A stretch of DNA of 64,000 nucleotides from Dendrobium chrysotoxum (lineage: Eukaryota > Streptophyta > Magnoliopsida > Asparagales > Orchidaceae), in NCBI GenBank assembly GCA_019925795.1, contig CM034304.1, forward strand, positions 14,748,720 through 14,812,719, in the 5' to 3' direction. The notes beneath the pieces are model-generated. The model ran no database searches. It worked only from the letters and a program-made list of their open reading frames with translations, and had not been told where the DNA came from. Shown here in pieces: positions 10,150-22,800 of this stretch. The position numbers were made by a program, and so were the translations under genes. Each line of letters opens with the position of its first letter. Position 1 is the first letter of the stretch.

Positions 10150-11400
10150 CCATTGACAAGTAACATTGGGTGATTTTCTTTATAATCCACTAGCTGATAT
10201 GAGCCCCCTTCATAAATTGTCTCTATAATAAATGGTCATTCTCATATTGGTTCCAACTTTCCATTAATCTTTTGGTGAGCTAAGATGGGCCTCCAAAGAA
10301 CCAAGACCAAGTCTCATACTTGAAAGGTTCTAGGTCGTACTAACTTATTGTGAGCTTGAACTATTCGGGCTTTATATAACTCTAGACTTTATTGAGCTTG
10401 GAGATGACGCTCTTCAAGGCCATTAAGTTCTTCTAGCTGGAGTTTTAATTTCACTCAGTTATAATTTGATTCTGGATTGCAACTCTAAGCAAAAAAAATT
10501 GTACTACAAGGGGGAGTACGGCCTTAAACCTATACACTAGTACAAATTGAGTGAATTGGGTCGGGGTTTAATAAGTGGTCCGATAGGCCCATAAGGCTTC
10601 CACCAACCTCTCATCTCATTGATATTTGTTATCATCGAGGGTCTTCTTGATAATCTTCTCCAAAGTCTTGTTGAAGGCCTCAGTCAACCCATTAGCCCAG
10701 GGTAATAGATTGTTGAGTATCTCCAATCAATGTTATGACATCTTACAAAATTATTGATTCTTATAGACTTGAATGTAGACCCATTTTTGGATATGATTCT
10801 ATGGGGTACATCAAATTGATATATGTTATGGTCATGAAAGAACTTCAGAATATGTTATGATGTTGCATTGTATAGGAGAATGATTCTGCCAACTTTAAAA
10901 AGTAATCAATCACAACTAATATGAAGAGATGACTCTTCGATGAAGGAGGGTCAATTGGCCCGATAACATCTGTGCCTCAACTTTCGAAGGGTCACAAAGT
11001 TATCGTAGGATGTAACATGTTAGGCAGCTAATATAAAACCACACCATGGACCTAGTACTGATGATAATGTATTTCAACATTCATGTCATCATCAATCATC
11101 ATGGGCCAGTAGTGTTCAAGTCTCTTGATTTTTAACTTTATTTTTGGACCCGATTAATGAGCACTGCATACTCCAGAATGAACCTCATTAACAATCTTCA
11201 GGGCCTCTTATTTATCTAAATAATGTAGCCACATTTGATCGAATGATTGATGGTACGATGTATTATTGACTAGTGTATACGATAGGGCACGTTTCTTAAT
11301 CTGGTTAGTCAGGGATTTATCCTGGGGAAGCTTATCCTCTTGAAGGTAGTCGATCAACAGTTATCTCCAGTCACCTTCCTTATCAATTGTTGAAGAGGCA
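10150..11400 (-). pseudogene. Tat integrase remnant
   Basis: Minus-strand translations with several stops still show a core resembling SLHILVVIDYFLKLAES, then a KARIVQAHNKLVRPRTFQV tail and GKLEPI followed by YQLVDYKENHPMLLVNGHF, the usual gypsy integrase C-terminus. No chromodomain follows, which is expected for Tat. Coordinates are approximate because the frame is not continuous. Confidence 0.65.
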
Positions 11401-11599
11401 GAAAGGATCTGGAGAGATTTCTTATTGATGTGCTCCAAATCTATAGGCGAGATGACTTGACAATCTTAAGTCTCTATAGGAATGGAGTCTTCTTTTAGAC
11501 ATGCAAATTTCTTTACAAGCTTAGCTAGGGCATCCACCGCACAATTACTCCCATGAGGAACCCTATACAAAGTTATGATAGGGATTTGCTCAAGGAGGT

Positions 11600-11960
11600 G
11601 ACTGGTACTGGTGGTATTTGAGGAGTTAAGGATTTAAAACCTTATAGGTTCCTACAATCTAGTTGATCACTAGTTAAGAATCACCAAAGATTTTAATCTC
11701 TTTAATCTCCATCAAGATTATAAATTCCAAACTAGTTATCAGAGCTTCATATTCAGCCTTGTTGTTCGTGCAAGGCTCTGATAAATGATAGAAAAAATAC
11801 ATCATTCCCTATACTAGTGTTATGAAAATTAGGCCAATTTTAACTTTTCTAGGGATTATAGATTTTTGGATTTTGCCTCATTGAGAGGACACCACACCAT
11901 CAAAATATAGTTCCCAAGCAGCATTGTCGAATTCAACTCATGATTTGTTCGTCATGTAAA
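11600..11960 (-). pseudogene. Second (archaeal-type) RNase H of Tat element
   Basis: In broken frames on the minus strand one reads LYFDGVVSSQ, SEPCTNNKAEYEALITSLEF and IFGDS-LVINQIVGTYK. These match the FDG, NNxAEYEAL and GDSxLVI blocks of the additional RNase H that plant Tat elements carry between the classical RNase H and integrase. The expected Asp, Glu and Asp positions are visible. Confidence 0.75.
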
Positions 11961-12027
11961 TCATCATTTAAAGGAGAGTTCATAGGCAGCGGGTGCGTTA
12001 TAAGGAAGTTGATAACGACCTGACCTT

Positions 12028-13450
12028 TTATAGCTGCAGGGGAATGAAAGTGATCTCGAATTGGAGTAATATCATAGACCATCGAACCAAGCACCCTGGC
12101 AACGTAGGTTGGGTCATAAGATATTGCAACGGATTGACTTTAGAAATCAAACTAATTGAATGAGAAAGCATGTAGTGTTCTAGATTTTGGGCCGCAAAAA
12201 CTAAAGAAAGATAATGCTTCTTGATCGAAGGGTATCGTATTTTCATGGGAAGAAGTATTCAACTCAGGTAATAGAGAGCATTCTCTTTCCCCTCGTCATT
12301 AACCTGAGCTAGAAGAGCACCAAGTGACTCATCGAGGGCAGAGGTGTAAAGAATAAGAGGTTTTCCTGGAATACAAGCTGCCAAAACAGGCAGATTGGTA
12401 AGGTATTCTTTGATGCTTTCAAAAGCATTTTGACATTTCTTATCCTAGATGAATTTAGTGTCCTTTTTGGCTAGGACAGAGAAGGGTTGACATCTTCCGA
12501 AAATATTGGATATGAATCATCTTATATACGCCAGCCAACCTTGGAGGGAACTTAATTAGGTAAGGCTCTTAGGCGATAGAATATTTAAGATGGCGTCAAT
12601 ATTGGAGGGATCAATCTCAATTCCATAGTGCCTCATTATGAATCCTAGGAATTTATCTAAAGTTATGCTAAAAGCACACTTCAAAGGATTCATTTTGAGG
12701 TCATAGTGGTGCAACCGCTCAAAGATAACTCTTAAGTCATAAATATGAGTCTCTTTAACCTTACTTTTGACAACCACATCATCAACATAGCACTCAACTT
12801 GATTGTGGATTAGGTCGTCAAAGATTCGGGTCATGGCCCGCTGGTATGTTTCACCAGCATTCTTAAGGCCAAAGGGAATCACCTTATAACAAAAGATCCT
12901 AATAGAGATCCTCTATGTAGTGTTTCTCTCATCTTTTAGAGCCATCCTTATTTAATTATAACCAGATAAGTCATCCATAAAGGAGAAAATAGCATGCGAA
13001 TAGGCAATGTCCACTATAAGCTCGGGTATAGGTAAAGGAAATTCATCTTTGGGACACGCCTAATTCAAATCCCTATAGTTAACACAAATCTGGATTTGAT
13101 TGTTGTTCTTCTTTCAAACTGGTATGATGCTGGCTACCCAGGAAGGATATTATTCCTCTCGGATAAACCTAGCCTTGATTAATTTCTTGATTTAAAAAAT
13201 GACTTATTGCTCTATCTCTGACCACATGCGTCGAGGAGCTTATTTAACAAGAACGACATTGTGGCTGATTTCAAGTTTATGGACTACTATGTCAACAAAT
13301 AGACCTACTATTTCATCATATGTCCAAGTAAAGAAATCCCTAAACTCAAAAAGAAGGTGAATCAGATTATTAAACTCTTGCTCACTCAACAAGGCACTTA
13401 TAAATGTAGGGCGAGGGTCGTCATCAGTTCCAGGGTTAACTTATCTTAAC
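12028..13450 (-). pseudogene. Tat reverse transcriptase and classical RNase H
   Basis: The longest open piece (12882-12556) carries MIPFGLKNAGETYQRAM, the catalytic CYVDDVVVKS and LKMNPLKCAF. Upstream in broken frames are ICVNYRDLN and the ARFIREE-YPSWVASII region. Downstream, ALLAQVNDEGKENALYYLS and 12246-12028 (IRYPSIKKHYLSLVFAAQNL) are the classical gypsy RNase H. Many stops lie between these pieces, so no enzyme can be made. Confidence 0.88.
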
Positions 13451-13460
13451 TCATCAACTA

Positions 13461-14000
13461 TCAATTTAATCTCTTCCTTAAATTCAGGGGGTGCATCCCA
13501 AACTCGAAGTTCATCGGGATTATCCAAAGTCTCCAAATAGAGTCTATTGAGGGGTCGATGACTTCAGTAGGGATATTTTGAGATTCAAGATGATAAGTTA
13601 TCATTAAGCAATATTCATCATCATCAAATGAACTAACGGTACCAAAGTCAATACCACTTATCAAAATTTTCTCTATTTTTATTTGCCAAATGTTTTCACA
13701 GTATCTAGCTTGACCCTTAGTCCATCGATATGGTACAAGACCTTTGGAGAAAAAATTCTTTACACAGATAGGAAAGTAGCCAAAAGGTAATTTCATTAAT
13801 TCATTGAAATCTACCTCCTCGAGGATTACACCACCTTCATCCCTTGAGGAGGAGGAGCTAAGAAAAATTTTCTGGACTTTCCTTACTTTGCCGCTTAGGT
13901 TAGGGGCATCTTTAATCTCTAACCCTACAATCCTGCCAGCTGATAGTGGGGTCAAGGATAGAGCCTCAATTCTCCTACTAAGCTTTTTATACAAGGTCAA
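13461..14000 (-). pseudogene. Linker upstream of Tat RT
   Basis: An open piece of 179 codons beginning MTLYKKLSRRIEALSLTPLS. It lies between protease and RT, where Tat elements encode a poorly conserved spacer. There is no enzyme motif. It contains FSKGLVPYRW and an acidic FDDDEYCL stretch. A function cannot be assigned from sequence. Confidence 0.5.
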
Positions 14001-14555
14001 TTCAGGCTTGTCACTTTAAATTTTTGGAACGTTAACCTCTAGGTCACTATCATGTTCTAAAGTGAGATCAAAGTTTAGAGGAGGGTTGATTTTCTAGTAA
14101 TCAAAAGGAATTATAACACCCCGCTTTTCCGATTCTTCATTAGAACTTGATTCTAGATTGATATATATCAAGGTTGTTCTTTCAAATGAAGAACGACCTA
14201 GACCCTATGCCCTTTGGGCCATCCTCCCATCTTTTTAAGGTAACATGTTCGGAGGCCTAATGACTACGATGTCGAGGTCGTCTTTTCTATCTGATTCTTT
14301 TGCTTTTTGATCTTTTTCTTATTCTTCTTCTTTTCCTTTTGATCTTTTTGATTCTCGATTTTGACCAGAGCTTTGATCACTTGTTGTCTCCTTAATATTG
14401 ATCTCAACTTTAGGCTGAGAAGAGGACCCTTTTAGTATAAAATATGCAGCATCCTAGTAGGTCCCAATCTCTTGAATTGAGAATAATTACAAATCACCCT
14501 TAATCATGTGTTCAATGCCGTCTCATTGGTACTTGACACATTGATGTAGGGTAGA

Positions 14556-15068
14556 TTAAACCATCCTATATTCGTGGATCCAGGGCCTGCCTAAAAGTGC
14601 ATTAAAGGATATATGCGAATCAATTATATAAAATTTTACTTCAGTTTTGAGTTCTCCAATTTCCAACAGAAGGGTGATCAAACCCAAAGCCCTCTTGCCC
14701 TTTTTATTGAACCCGCGTAGCACCAACTTATCAGTGGTGAGCTTACTGGTATTAATTTTAAGATAGGCAAGGGTTTTTACATTCATCACATTGACCGATG
14801 CACCTGGATCAATAAGGACTCTTGATAACTTGAATTTCCTTATATTTATGGTAATGTAAAGAGGGCGATTGTGGTCGGTAGTACCCAGGATTAGGTCTTC
14901 ATCCAAAAAGGTTACTCTTGGGATTTCCTTAAAGTAGAGGGCTTCATCTTTTAAGGTTGAAGCTAGTTGAGCGAGGCAGATCTTTGGGTCGAGAAGTTCT
15001 TTGATTAAGGACTCCCTCATTTCCTTTGAAAGGATGAGGGCATCATAGATGCTCAACTTGGTTGGCAA
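14556..15068 (-). pseudogene. Tat protease domain
   Basis: The open piece of 170 codons contains LSRVLIDPGASVNVMNVKTL, the aspartic protease active site of plant Tat-type elements (DxGAS), followed by LVLRGFNKKGKRALGLITL and FNALLGRPWIHEYRMV, the conserved C-terminal flap and LLGRPW blocks. The protease would process the polyprotein. The active-site Asp is present, but the frame is closed on both sides. Confidence 0.85.
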
Positions 15069-15240
15069 CTTCCTAAGCTAGAATATTATAGTCAACGTTG
15101 GGAATGTCAGCATCAAGACCCAGTGGAGTGGAAGGAAGATTGGATTATTGAGGAGGATTTGGAATTGGATCATTAGATACAACTTATTTACCTTTATCCT
15201 GAGAGGCGAGCTTAGGGGGTAAGACTTTACCATCATGAAG

Positions 15241-15651
15241 TTACACCTGCTCGACATCTTCAGGAGGGCAAACTACAGCGAAGCCTATACTCTTCATAGG
15301 CATCAGATTATCATTTTTTGAATGGGAGTCAGAATTTAAAAAGTCTATCACGATATAACTTCCCTGAAAGTCAATTTGGGCGAAATCACTCTCTGATAAG
15401 ACATCAGGTTTGACTTCTCCTTGAGGGGTCGAATCAAGAAGGTTAGGTTTTTGAACACTTTGATCGGTCTCAATAGAATTTTGAATTTTTTGGAAAGAAT
15501 TATCAATTTGTATTTCATCTTTATGACTAATCATCAAAATTGATACAAAAGGATATTTTTTATTAAATATATGACCCTTTTCCTTTGATGGGGCAAAGTA
15601 AAAGTCGGATAATAGGAGTAGAAATGGGGGTTTTATGCTACCATCCACCAC
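15241..15651 (-). pseudogene. Gag-protease spacer of Tat element
   Basis: Open piece of 136 codons with no recognised domain, ending GFAVVCPPEDVEQV. Rich in Ser, Asp and Gln. Its place between the Gag remnant and the protease suggests the variable spacer of Tat polyproteins. Confidence 0.4.
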
Positions 15652-15944
15652 TCGAATACATCTCTCATCAATGTACTTCCTCTCTACAAAAATAGCATTC
15701 TTTTCTTTTTCATTTAGTACAGTAGTTCCTATGACTACTAGAGAGGGAAGCAGCTCAACATCCTCCTGCGAAGCCTCTAGTTCAACCTCCTAAATTAGGC
15801 CCTGGGCTCTCATCGACAGCTATTGAGAAAGATGAAAAGTCTTATTAATTAACTTTTAGGTGTCTGGGATAGAGCTATATCCCAGCCATCTTCAATTGAA
15901 AGAAAAATATTAGAAGGATTACCTGAAATGGTTTTGAATGACCT

Positions 15945-16163
15945 TTATTTAGAGTTTACCAAGTACTCTTTAGGAATGATAATGTTACCTTGCTTGAAGT
16001 TTATTTCTATCCAATCCTTGAAAATAATACACTCCTTAATCGGATAACTGAGCATGCAGTGGTAAGGATAGTACTTAGGATTATCTTTCTTGTCTGCATC
16101 CTCTAGCCTCCTAGCCTCAAGTAATTGGAAATCTAGCTTCTTCAGAAGACTCCTAAAGATCAT
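15945..16163 (-). pseudogene. C-terminal Gag remnant of Tat element
   Basis: The 72-codon piece includes DNPKYYPYHCMLSYPIKECIIFKDWI, the plant Tat Gag zinc-binding motif (KYCxYHxxxxHxxxxCxxLKDxI). Here the His of the second half is Tyr (LSYP), so the knuckle is damaged. Directly upstream (16164-16190) the sequence passes into LTR, so most of Gag, the leader and primer site were deleted. Confidence 0.75.
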
Positions 16164-16189
16164 CCTTATCGACTCTCTCTTAAAAGGGT

Positions 16190-17779
16190 ATGGTCTAGCA
16201 AGTGGTAGGATTGAGGTGGAAGGTACATTGGGTCAAGAGGCACCCAATGCAAGTGTCAATTGGGGCTGGTCTAGTCTGAGGTGGGAAATAGCTTTGGTCT
16301 AAGTGGCTTTGACCATTTTGGGCTAGCCTAGAGGTTGACCCAAGTCAACCCAAGGGTGGGGCTGACTAGGGTAGGTACCATGCATCTAGGGCAAGCCAAT
16401 ACAAGTGTTGAATTGGATTGGTGGGGCTTAGGTTGGGAAATAGTTCAACCCATAGTGGTTTTGACCACTTTGGGTTAGCCTAATTCCTGACCCAAGTTGA
16501 CCCAAGGGTTGGGTCAACTAGGGAAAGTGTATTGGGTCAAGGGGAACCCAATACCACCATTGGTTTAATCTAATTGGGCTAGGGTTGGAATTTGGCTCAA
16601 GGGGAACCTCTCTTTGGACACTTGGGTCAAGCCAAATGGATAACCCAAGTGGTCCCAAGGCTTGGGTCTTCAAGAGGAGTCTCTTATGGATCTAATGGGT
16701 CACCACATGGGTTTGAATGGGTTTGGAGAAGTCTTGGTCAAAGGGTTTGAGAGGGTGGAAGTGTATGGAAGGTTTTGGTCAAACTTATTTGACTTGGTCA
16801 ACCAAGTTGACCTAGGGTCAAAAGTTGGGTCCATTGAGTTCAAATTGATCATATGAACTCAATGGAAGAGGTCCCAAGACAAGGGGATGTCATTTTGTTT
16901 AAAATGGGTGTTTAAACCCTTAAGGGCCACTTTAGTCAACCATGATTGACTTGGTCAACTAGGTCAAACCAAAGTGTGGGTTTGGGTCCAATGTGTTCCT
17001 AATGATATTTAGGATCTATTGGGGTAGGTTTTAGAGGTTGATATGGGAAGGCCATATTGAATTTTGGGGAAAAGACCAAAAACTCGTTTAAAGGGCATTT
17101 TAGTCATTTTAACCCCTGGTCAATATTGGGTCAAATTGGGTCCAGCAAAGTATAGGTTACTGCTTAACAAGTCACAACAAAGGCCATGGATGTGGTTGAG
17201 AGATTTTGGAAAGAATCTCAAGGTCAAATTCCACTGAATGGCAAGTCTAGTGGCATAGGTTGTAAGTATTTGAAGGTTTTGCAGCATGTGAAAAAAGATT
17301 CAATTTCTGGGGGTAGAAGTTTCAGATTGAGCTCAAATTTGGTGGGTTGGTCTTAGAAACATATTTAAACAAGATACATTTGATAAACTCCAAATCAGAA
17401 GTCATTTGACTAGGTTTTAGAGTGACAGAAAAATCACCCAGAAAGGGTTTTAGGACCTAGGTCCTTAACCCTATGATTTGGTTTGGAAACTTAGATTTGG
17501 ATTGGATTTTGGACTTGAATGGTTGAGCTTGAATTACCCACATTAATGATAACCAAATGAATAATTAAGATTGATTGGAGGTGATTTGATGGTTGATTGA
17601 AAGTTGGTGGAAGACTTGACTAGAGATTGACTTAAAGGGTAGAACTAGATTTGATTAAACTTGGATCTGGTTTTGACATGGAACCTATATGATTGAGGGG
17701 TGGACACCCCCCAATCATTAGGTCACTAAAAATAAACCCAGGTAGGTCTTAGTGATATCATACAAAAATGAGATCAACA
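16190..17779 (-). mobile_element. 5' LTR of Tat/Ogre-type element (truncated at its inner end)
   Basis: Matches 7710-9285 along about 1.6 kb with scattered differences and small indels, so the pair is clearly homologous but not young. The minus-strand start is TGTTGATC at 17779. The inner end is missing: the left LTR runs about 230 bp further (7478-7710) than this one before the join to Gag. No gene lies inside; the 16662-16856 open frame has no recognisable product. Confidence 0.75.
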
Positions 17780-19792
17780 ATTCAAAACCTCTTTTAACCC
17801 ATCCAAAAATCTTGAAAAATCATGAAGCTTTTTGCAATTGAAGTAGAAACACTCCTCTTCCATCTCCCAGAGTTTCTAAGGCATAGAGTTTCCCTGTTTT
17901 AAAACATGAATGCCCTAAATCCTAGATATTGAATTTCAGTCAAAATCCTTTTTCTCGCTATAAACCTTTTTTTCCTTTTGCATGAAAATGTAGCAACATT
18001 CCACTTAAACCTTTCCAAAAGCTTTTGAATCATCCCAAAATTCTCTTAAAAGCCTTCCAATCCCAAATCATCCACCTCTTAGAAGGTCTGACCCAAGGCC
18101 ACACTTTGAAGTAGGTATGTGAGTGGCCAATCATGACATAAAAGGAAGGTTTTGAACCCTTCACGAATTATAATATTTGAATTAACTAAAAGAGTGGCCA
18201 ATCATGACATAAAATGAATAGGAGTGGTAACATAATATAATCAGATAATGCATTTCAATAACTTTAGGGTTTGGCCAAGACAAAGTGGAAGGAGAGTTGT
18301 CACTTTTTTTAACACATGGAAAGCTTTATTAGATGGAAGGGTCAATCATTCAACAAAGGAAGGAAAATGGAAAAGCTAAATTTCTAGGGTACTCTTTCGA
18401 GTAGATCCATATGTCCCAATCATTCTTTAATTATGTTTTAGTAAGGTGTTTTAAGCTACTTTCCTAGTATAGTCATAATATATGATTGCTCTTTTAAGTA
18501 TTCCTTTATCATGTACCTTTTTATTAATAAGTTACCCAAAAAGAGTTATAGGTTCTTAATTTCTTTTTAACTCCTTTAGCTAGGGTTTCTCTTTACAGTT
18601 TTTTATTCCCTTAACTAGAACATTTTTTATACACCTTTTTGAATGTTTTCTTATAGCTATAACTATTAGCAACCCTTCTTTTGGCCCATGTAGTTTGGAT
18701 CCATGTGATACCTTCTTATTGATTCTCTAAGCTAGACTAATATAGAATGTGGTGGGAAGTGAAGGATAAAACTATTATTATCCAAGCATGGACATAACAT
18801 CCAAGCTCTCCAAAGGTGAAGGCTACCAAGCCATACCTAAACCAAATCATTCAAAAGAAAACCATTTCATCCTACTCTCATTTAATAGAGTACATGAATA
18901 TTTATTGCATTGTAATTAAAAGGAACAGTGGTAGTCCTTCATTAAGAAAAACTACATAAAAAATATAATTAATTATTATTTTTATTATTATGGATGCTTA
19001 GAAACTTTCTAAGCTGATCACATTCATTTTGTTAGCTTGTATCTCCATTTCTCATTCTTGATCATCCCATCTTGCATGGAATTTATGCTTTATGCAAATT
19101 TGGAGAAGTCTTGAAAATAGACTTCATGAACACTCCATCAAGCTTTGAAAAATGGTAAATGACCCATTGCCATCCCATGCATAGTGAGAATCTTCATTTC
19201 AAGCTCTTATGAATAATAATAATAAACTCTCATGAGTAAAGAGCCAACATAGCAATTCTTTAAAATTAATTATCTTTAAATAATTTTTAGTAAAATAATT
19301 CTTCTAAAAAAAATAAAAATTCTCAAATAAACCCTTGGATGATTTCACATTCAACCTAAGCAAATATTTGGGAAAGCTTTTCTCACACTCAATCTCACTT
19401 CCAATGAAATGAACTTGTGTGTTGTTTCATCACCAAAGAACATGGTGTTAGTACTTTAATAGACAAAATTGACATGATGAGTGGGATCTTATGACAGGCT
19501 TAATGAAAATAATTAGACCAAAATATTCTGATTAATTTTTTTTATTTGAAAAATAAATTTAAAAATATTTGAATCTATTTTAAAAGAAGTAAGATATAAA
19601 TTATTTATGCATTGTATTTATTTTAAAATAAATTTAAAATTTTTAAAAAATCAAGATAAAATACATAAATTAGGAAGAAATACTGAAAACCCTCCGGGTC
19701 TCTCTATCCAAGTGTTGCGATAAGTAACGCTCTGTACTGCGAACGCCCGACTTTTCAATTTTATTTGGTTAATTCTTCCGCTACTTTTCTTC
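17780..19792. other. Upstream region of the CURT1C-like gene
   Basis: AT-rich sequence without a supported gene. The last 150 bp before the ATG should hold the promoter and 5' untranslated region. GATAAG at 19719-19724 matches the I-box often found upstream of light-regulated plastid-protein genes, but a six-base match alone is weak. No clear TATA box was picked. Confidence 0.4.
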
Positions 19793-19898
19793 ATGGTCAT
19801 GGCGGCAGCATCGGCCTTAATCCCAACTTCTTTATTTATAATCGAGAAGAAATCCCATTTCACAAATAAGCGTAAACTTCCATTTTCTCCACTTGCAG
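19793..19898 (+). CDS. CURT1C: CURT1C-like exon 1 (transit peptide)
   Basis: Begins ATGGTCATGGCG; a second in-frame ATG at 19799 gives MAAASALIPTS and could be the real start. Ends CTTGCAG before GTTGTTG, leaving phase 1. The phase fits exon 2 exactly. Reading on into the intron gives a stop soon after a poly-T run. Confidence 0.8.
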
Positions 19899-22800
19899 GT
19901 TGTTGTTCCCTCATTCTCGGCCTCAAGCTTTTTTTTTTTTTTTCAATGTTTGTACTTTAAATGAGGATTTTCAAGCATTGATTTGGGATTAGTTATGAGG
20001 TTATGTGGCCTTTTAGGGTTCAAAGTATCTTACTTTCATTGTTCAATTAGGTTTCACTTGTATGGATTTCACGTGTCGGATGCTTATATTTTCTGTGAAG
20101 GTCGATTCGAATACTATCTCTATGTAACGCATTTCTTTGTAGGATGTTAATTAGGCTTCATAAATTAACATCCCTTTCAGATAACAAGGTCTTATTTATG
20201 CAATTATGCTTGTTTTAGTTATGACAATTCTTATCTACATTTGTTGATTTTGTGTTCCCATATTATTTTTCTTATGTATGATGCATCAATAACATCATTG
20301 ATATTATCCTAAACCATTTTTGTTAACTAGATGGAACTTCTATTTCATGCATCTCCTATGTTCCAAAATAATGGTTTCATTTTAAGACATGAGGCTTTTG
20401 TTTTGGAACTATATTGGATAGTTGAAAAATATGTTGGTGTAGAAGTATCAAGTGGTTGACCCTCACCTATGTACTTAAACTTTTGGGTTTACAACTTATT
20501 GACCTCTAGTGTAAATATGGACAAACTTTGATCTTCCTTTAGTTCACCCCATAACTCTGTAACCTTATTGTGAAATAAATATTGGCTAGCACATTCCATA
20601 ACATGCTTCATGGCACTTCTCCTCCAAGCCAATACTTTTATTAGCCATTTAAAAACTAAATTTGGAGAAGTTTTAAAAATCCTATTGTATAATTTAAAAA
20701 TGAGATGGTTTTGAAAATTAAATACATTAAAATTGAAATAAAAATCCTAAAAACTAAATGTTGAGGTATTATAGAAAATACTAGAATAATTTTGATTCGC
20801 ATAAATTATCTTGGGGTTGATAGAACTCTCCTCCTAAAGAGTTATGTAAAAGCCCTTTCTGTGATGTTTTTTTTCTGGTGGGGACACGAGTTCATGTGTG
20901 TCTCTTGAATCATCACATATGTAATTTTCTTATTGGGAATAAAATATGGAGGTATCGGGTCCAAACATTACAATGTACATAAAACTTTCTAATATTGGTG
21001 CCATTTGTGAGAATCCTATTATCATAAGCTAGTGTGGTAGGGGCAATATGAACTCAACTTGTATCGTTGATGATAAAAATATGCAACAATTTTGGAATCT
21101 ATGGCATGACCTATATATCTAAAGAAAGAATCTTGCTATAATGTAAGAATCTATGAATAAATTCATGTTTTCATCTCAATAATAGAAGTAGCAAAAGATA
21201 TCTTAGCCTTAGATCAACTATATAAGGACATACTGTAACCAATCTCTAGAATAGTCTTAGGTACAACTTCATGCTAGGCTCAACAAAAGGTTAATTAATG
21301 TAAATTATTAGAATGTTATCAAAATAGACAAGAAAAATAACTATGAAGAGCCTAAACATGCATGTTATGAGTCTCACCCGAATATGTTTGGCATAACTAG
21401 AAAATCGTAAAGTCATCCTTCATTTTGAAGGTAGTCTTCAACTTATCTTTTCTCATTCGAAAAGATTATCGCTCCCCCATCATGTGGTTATTATCTAACC
21501 AAGAGTCTGAGAATTTATATTTAACAGTAATCTCATTAATAGATTGGTTGTCTATGTACATACATGTGGGCATAGGGACATACATACATAAATTTTTATA
21601 GTTAAATGATGTCCTAGCATAAGGACACTCAAGGAAGAAGTTCATCGATGAAAGGCTCCAAAGGTGATAGGACTAAGGTTCTAGAATGTCAGATGAATAT
21701 GGATTATTAGATGACCTAGAATAACAACTATCATAAGCTACCAAGGAGTGTAAATTCAAAAACCAAGATTATGAAGGAGAGAATGGATGCAGGAAAGTGA
21801 GGACTAACACACTGAATGGGATAACAGCCCAAGTTAAGATCCCATGATTCCTTAATTTCAAGTTGTCATGACACTTAGTGTACTTAGTCATGCGATGACT
21901 TGAAAATCTTTGTTAGCCATCATGGGTTATCTCATCCAAGATGACCTCACAAATCAATGGTGTGGACCTAGTACTTAGTAGGTGGGACTTATGCTACACT
22001 ATCATATAAGAAAGAAGCCCGAAGTGGCTATATATATTAACATATTAATTTTGTGAAAATTCTTGAAGCAATCGCCACACAAAATCACTTAATCAAACAA
22101 AAAATGAGCAAAAGTGATGCAATCGAAGGGAAAGACACACGCAATTGAATGGAAATCGTGACCGAGGAGAGACACATGCAATTTAACAGAAATCGTGACC
22201 ACGATAAGACTGGCGCAATTCATTGTTTAAAATTGCGCAATATGAGGCTCGCCTTGAGGCCCGCCTTAGCGCAATTCCAGTAAAAAACGCCTCAAAGCTT
22301 ACGCCTCGAGCTTCTTTTATGAGGCTTACGCCTTATCTTAGATGAGGCCCGCCTTGAGGCACGCCTCGCCTCACTAGCTTGAGGCGTACGCCTCACTCTA
22401 TTAAAGAATTTTTTATTTAAAACTCACCTAAATCCTATACAAATGCCCCAAAAAAATCATGACTTCTTGCACCCCCAAGCCGCAACAACCTCCTCTCAAT
22501 TGCCTCAACCTGCAGCACACCGCCTTCACCGTAGCCCCCGCCATTGTAGTCCCCATAGGGGATCACTAGAAAGCCGCATGCCACCACCATCTCCTCTTAA
22601 AATTTTGGAGTATTATATTTTTGTTGATGACAAACATTTATGACAGATGAAGATGACTGAAATAAATGAAGAAGAAGCAGATTGAGAGGTATTGGACCCT
22701 ACAGGATGAGGCAGGGAAGAGGCCAATTTGTTATGATAGTGACTCAAATAAAAATCCCCTCAGTAATGATAGTATAGATGATTTTTGAGTTGTTGTCAAT

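Larger units (their letters stand above)
10100..16163 (-). pseudogene. Gag-Pol of Tat/Ogre-lineage Ty3/gypsy element, degenerate
   Basis: On the minus strand the order is Gag remnant, protease, RT, RNase H, a second RNase H, integrase. The extra RNase H after the classical one is the hallmark of the plant Tat clade (Ogre, Retand and relatives). RT reads MIPFGLKNAGETYQRAM with catalytic CYVDDVVVKS. The integrase C-terminal part is visible at 10150-10400 (VRPRTFQV, GKLEPI, GGSYQLVDY). Stops and frameshifts occur throughout, so no single protein longer than 179 residues is open. The Gag start, leader and primer-binding site are missing next to the right LTR. Confidence 0.88.

Noticed and set aside
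19651..19926. 91-codon open frame on the minus strand
   Set aside because: It is the reverse shadow of CURT1C exon 1, whose plus-strand reading fits the family and splice phase.
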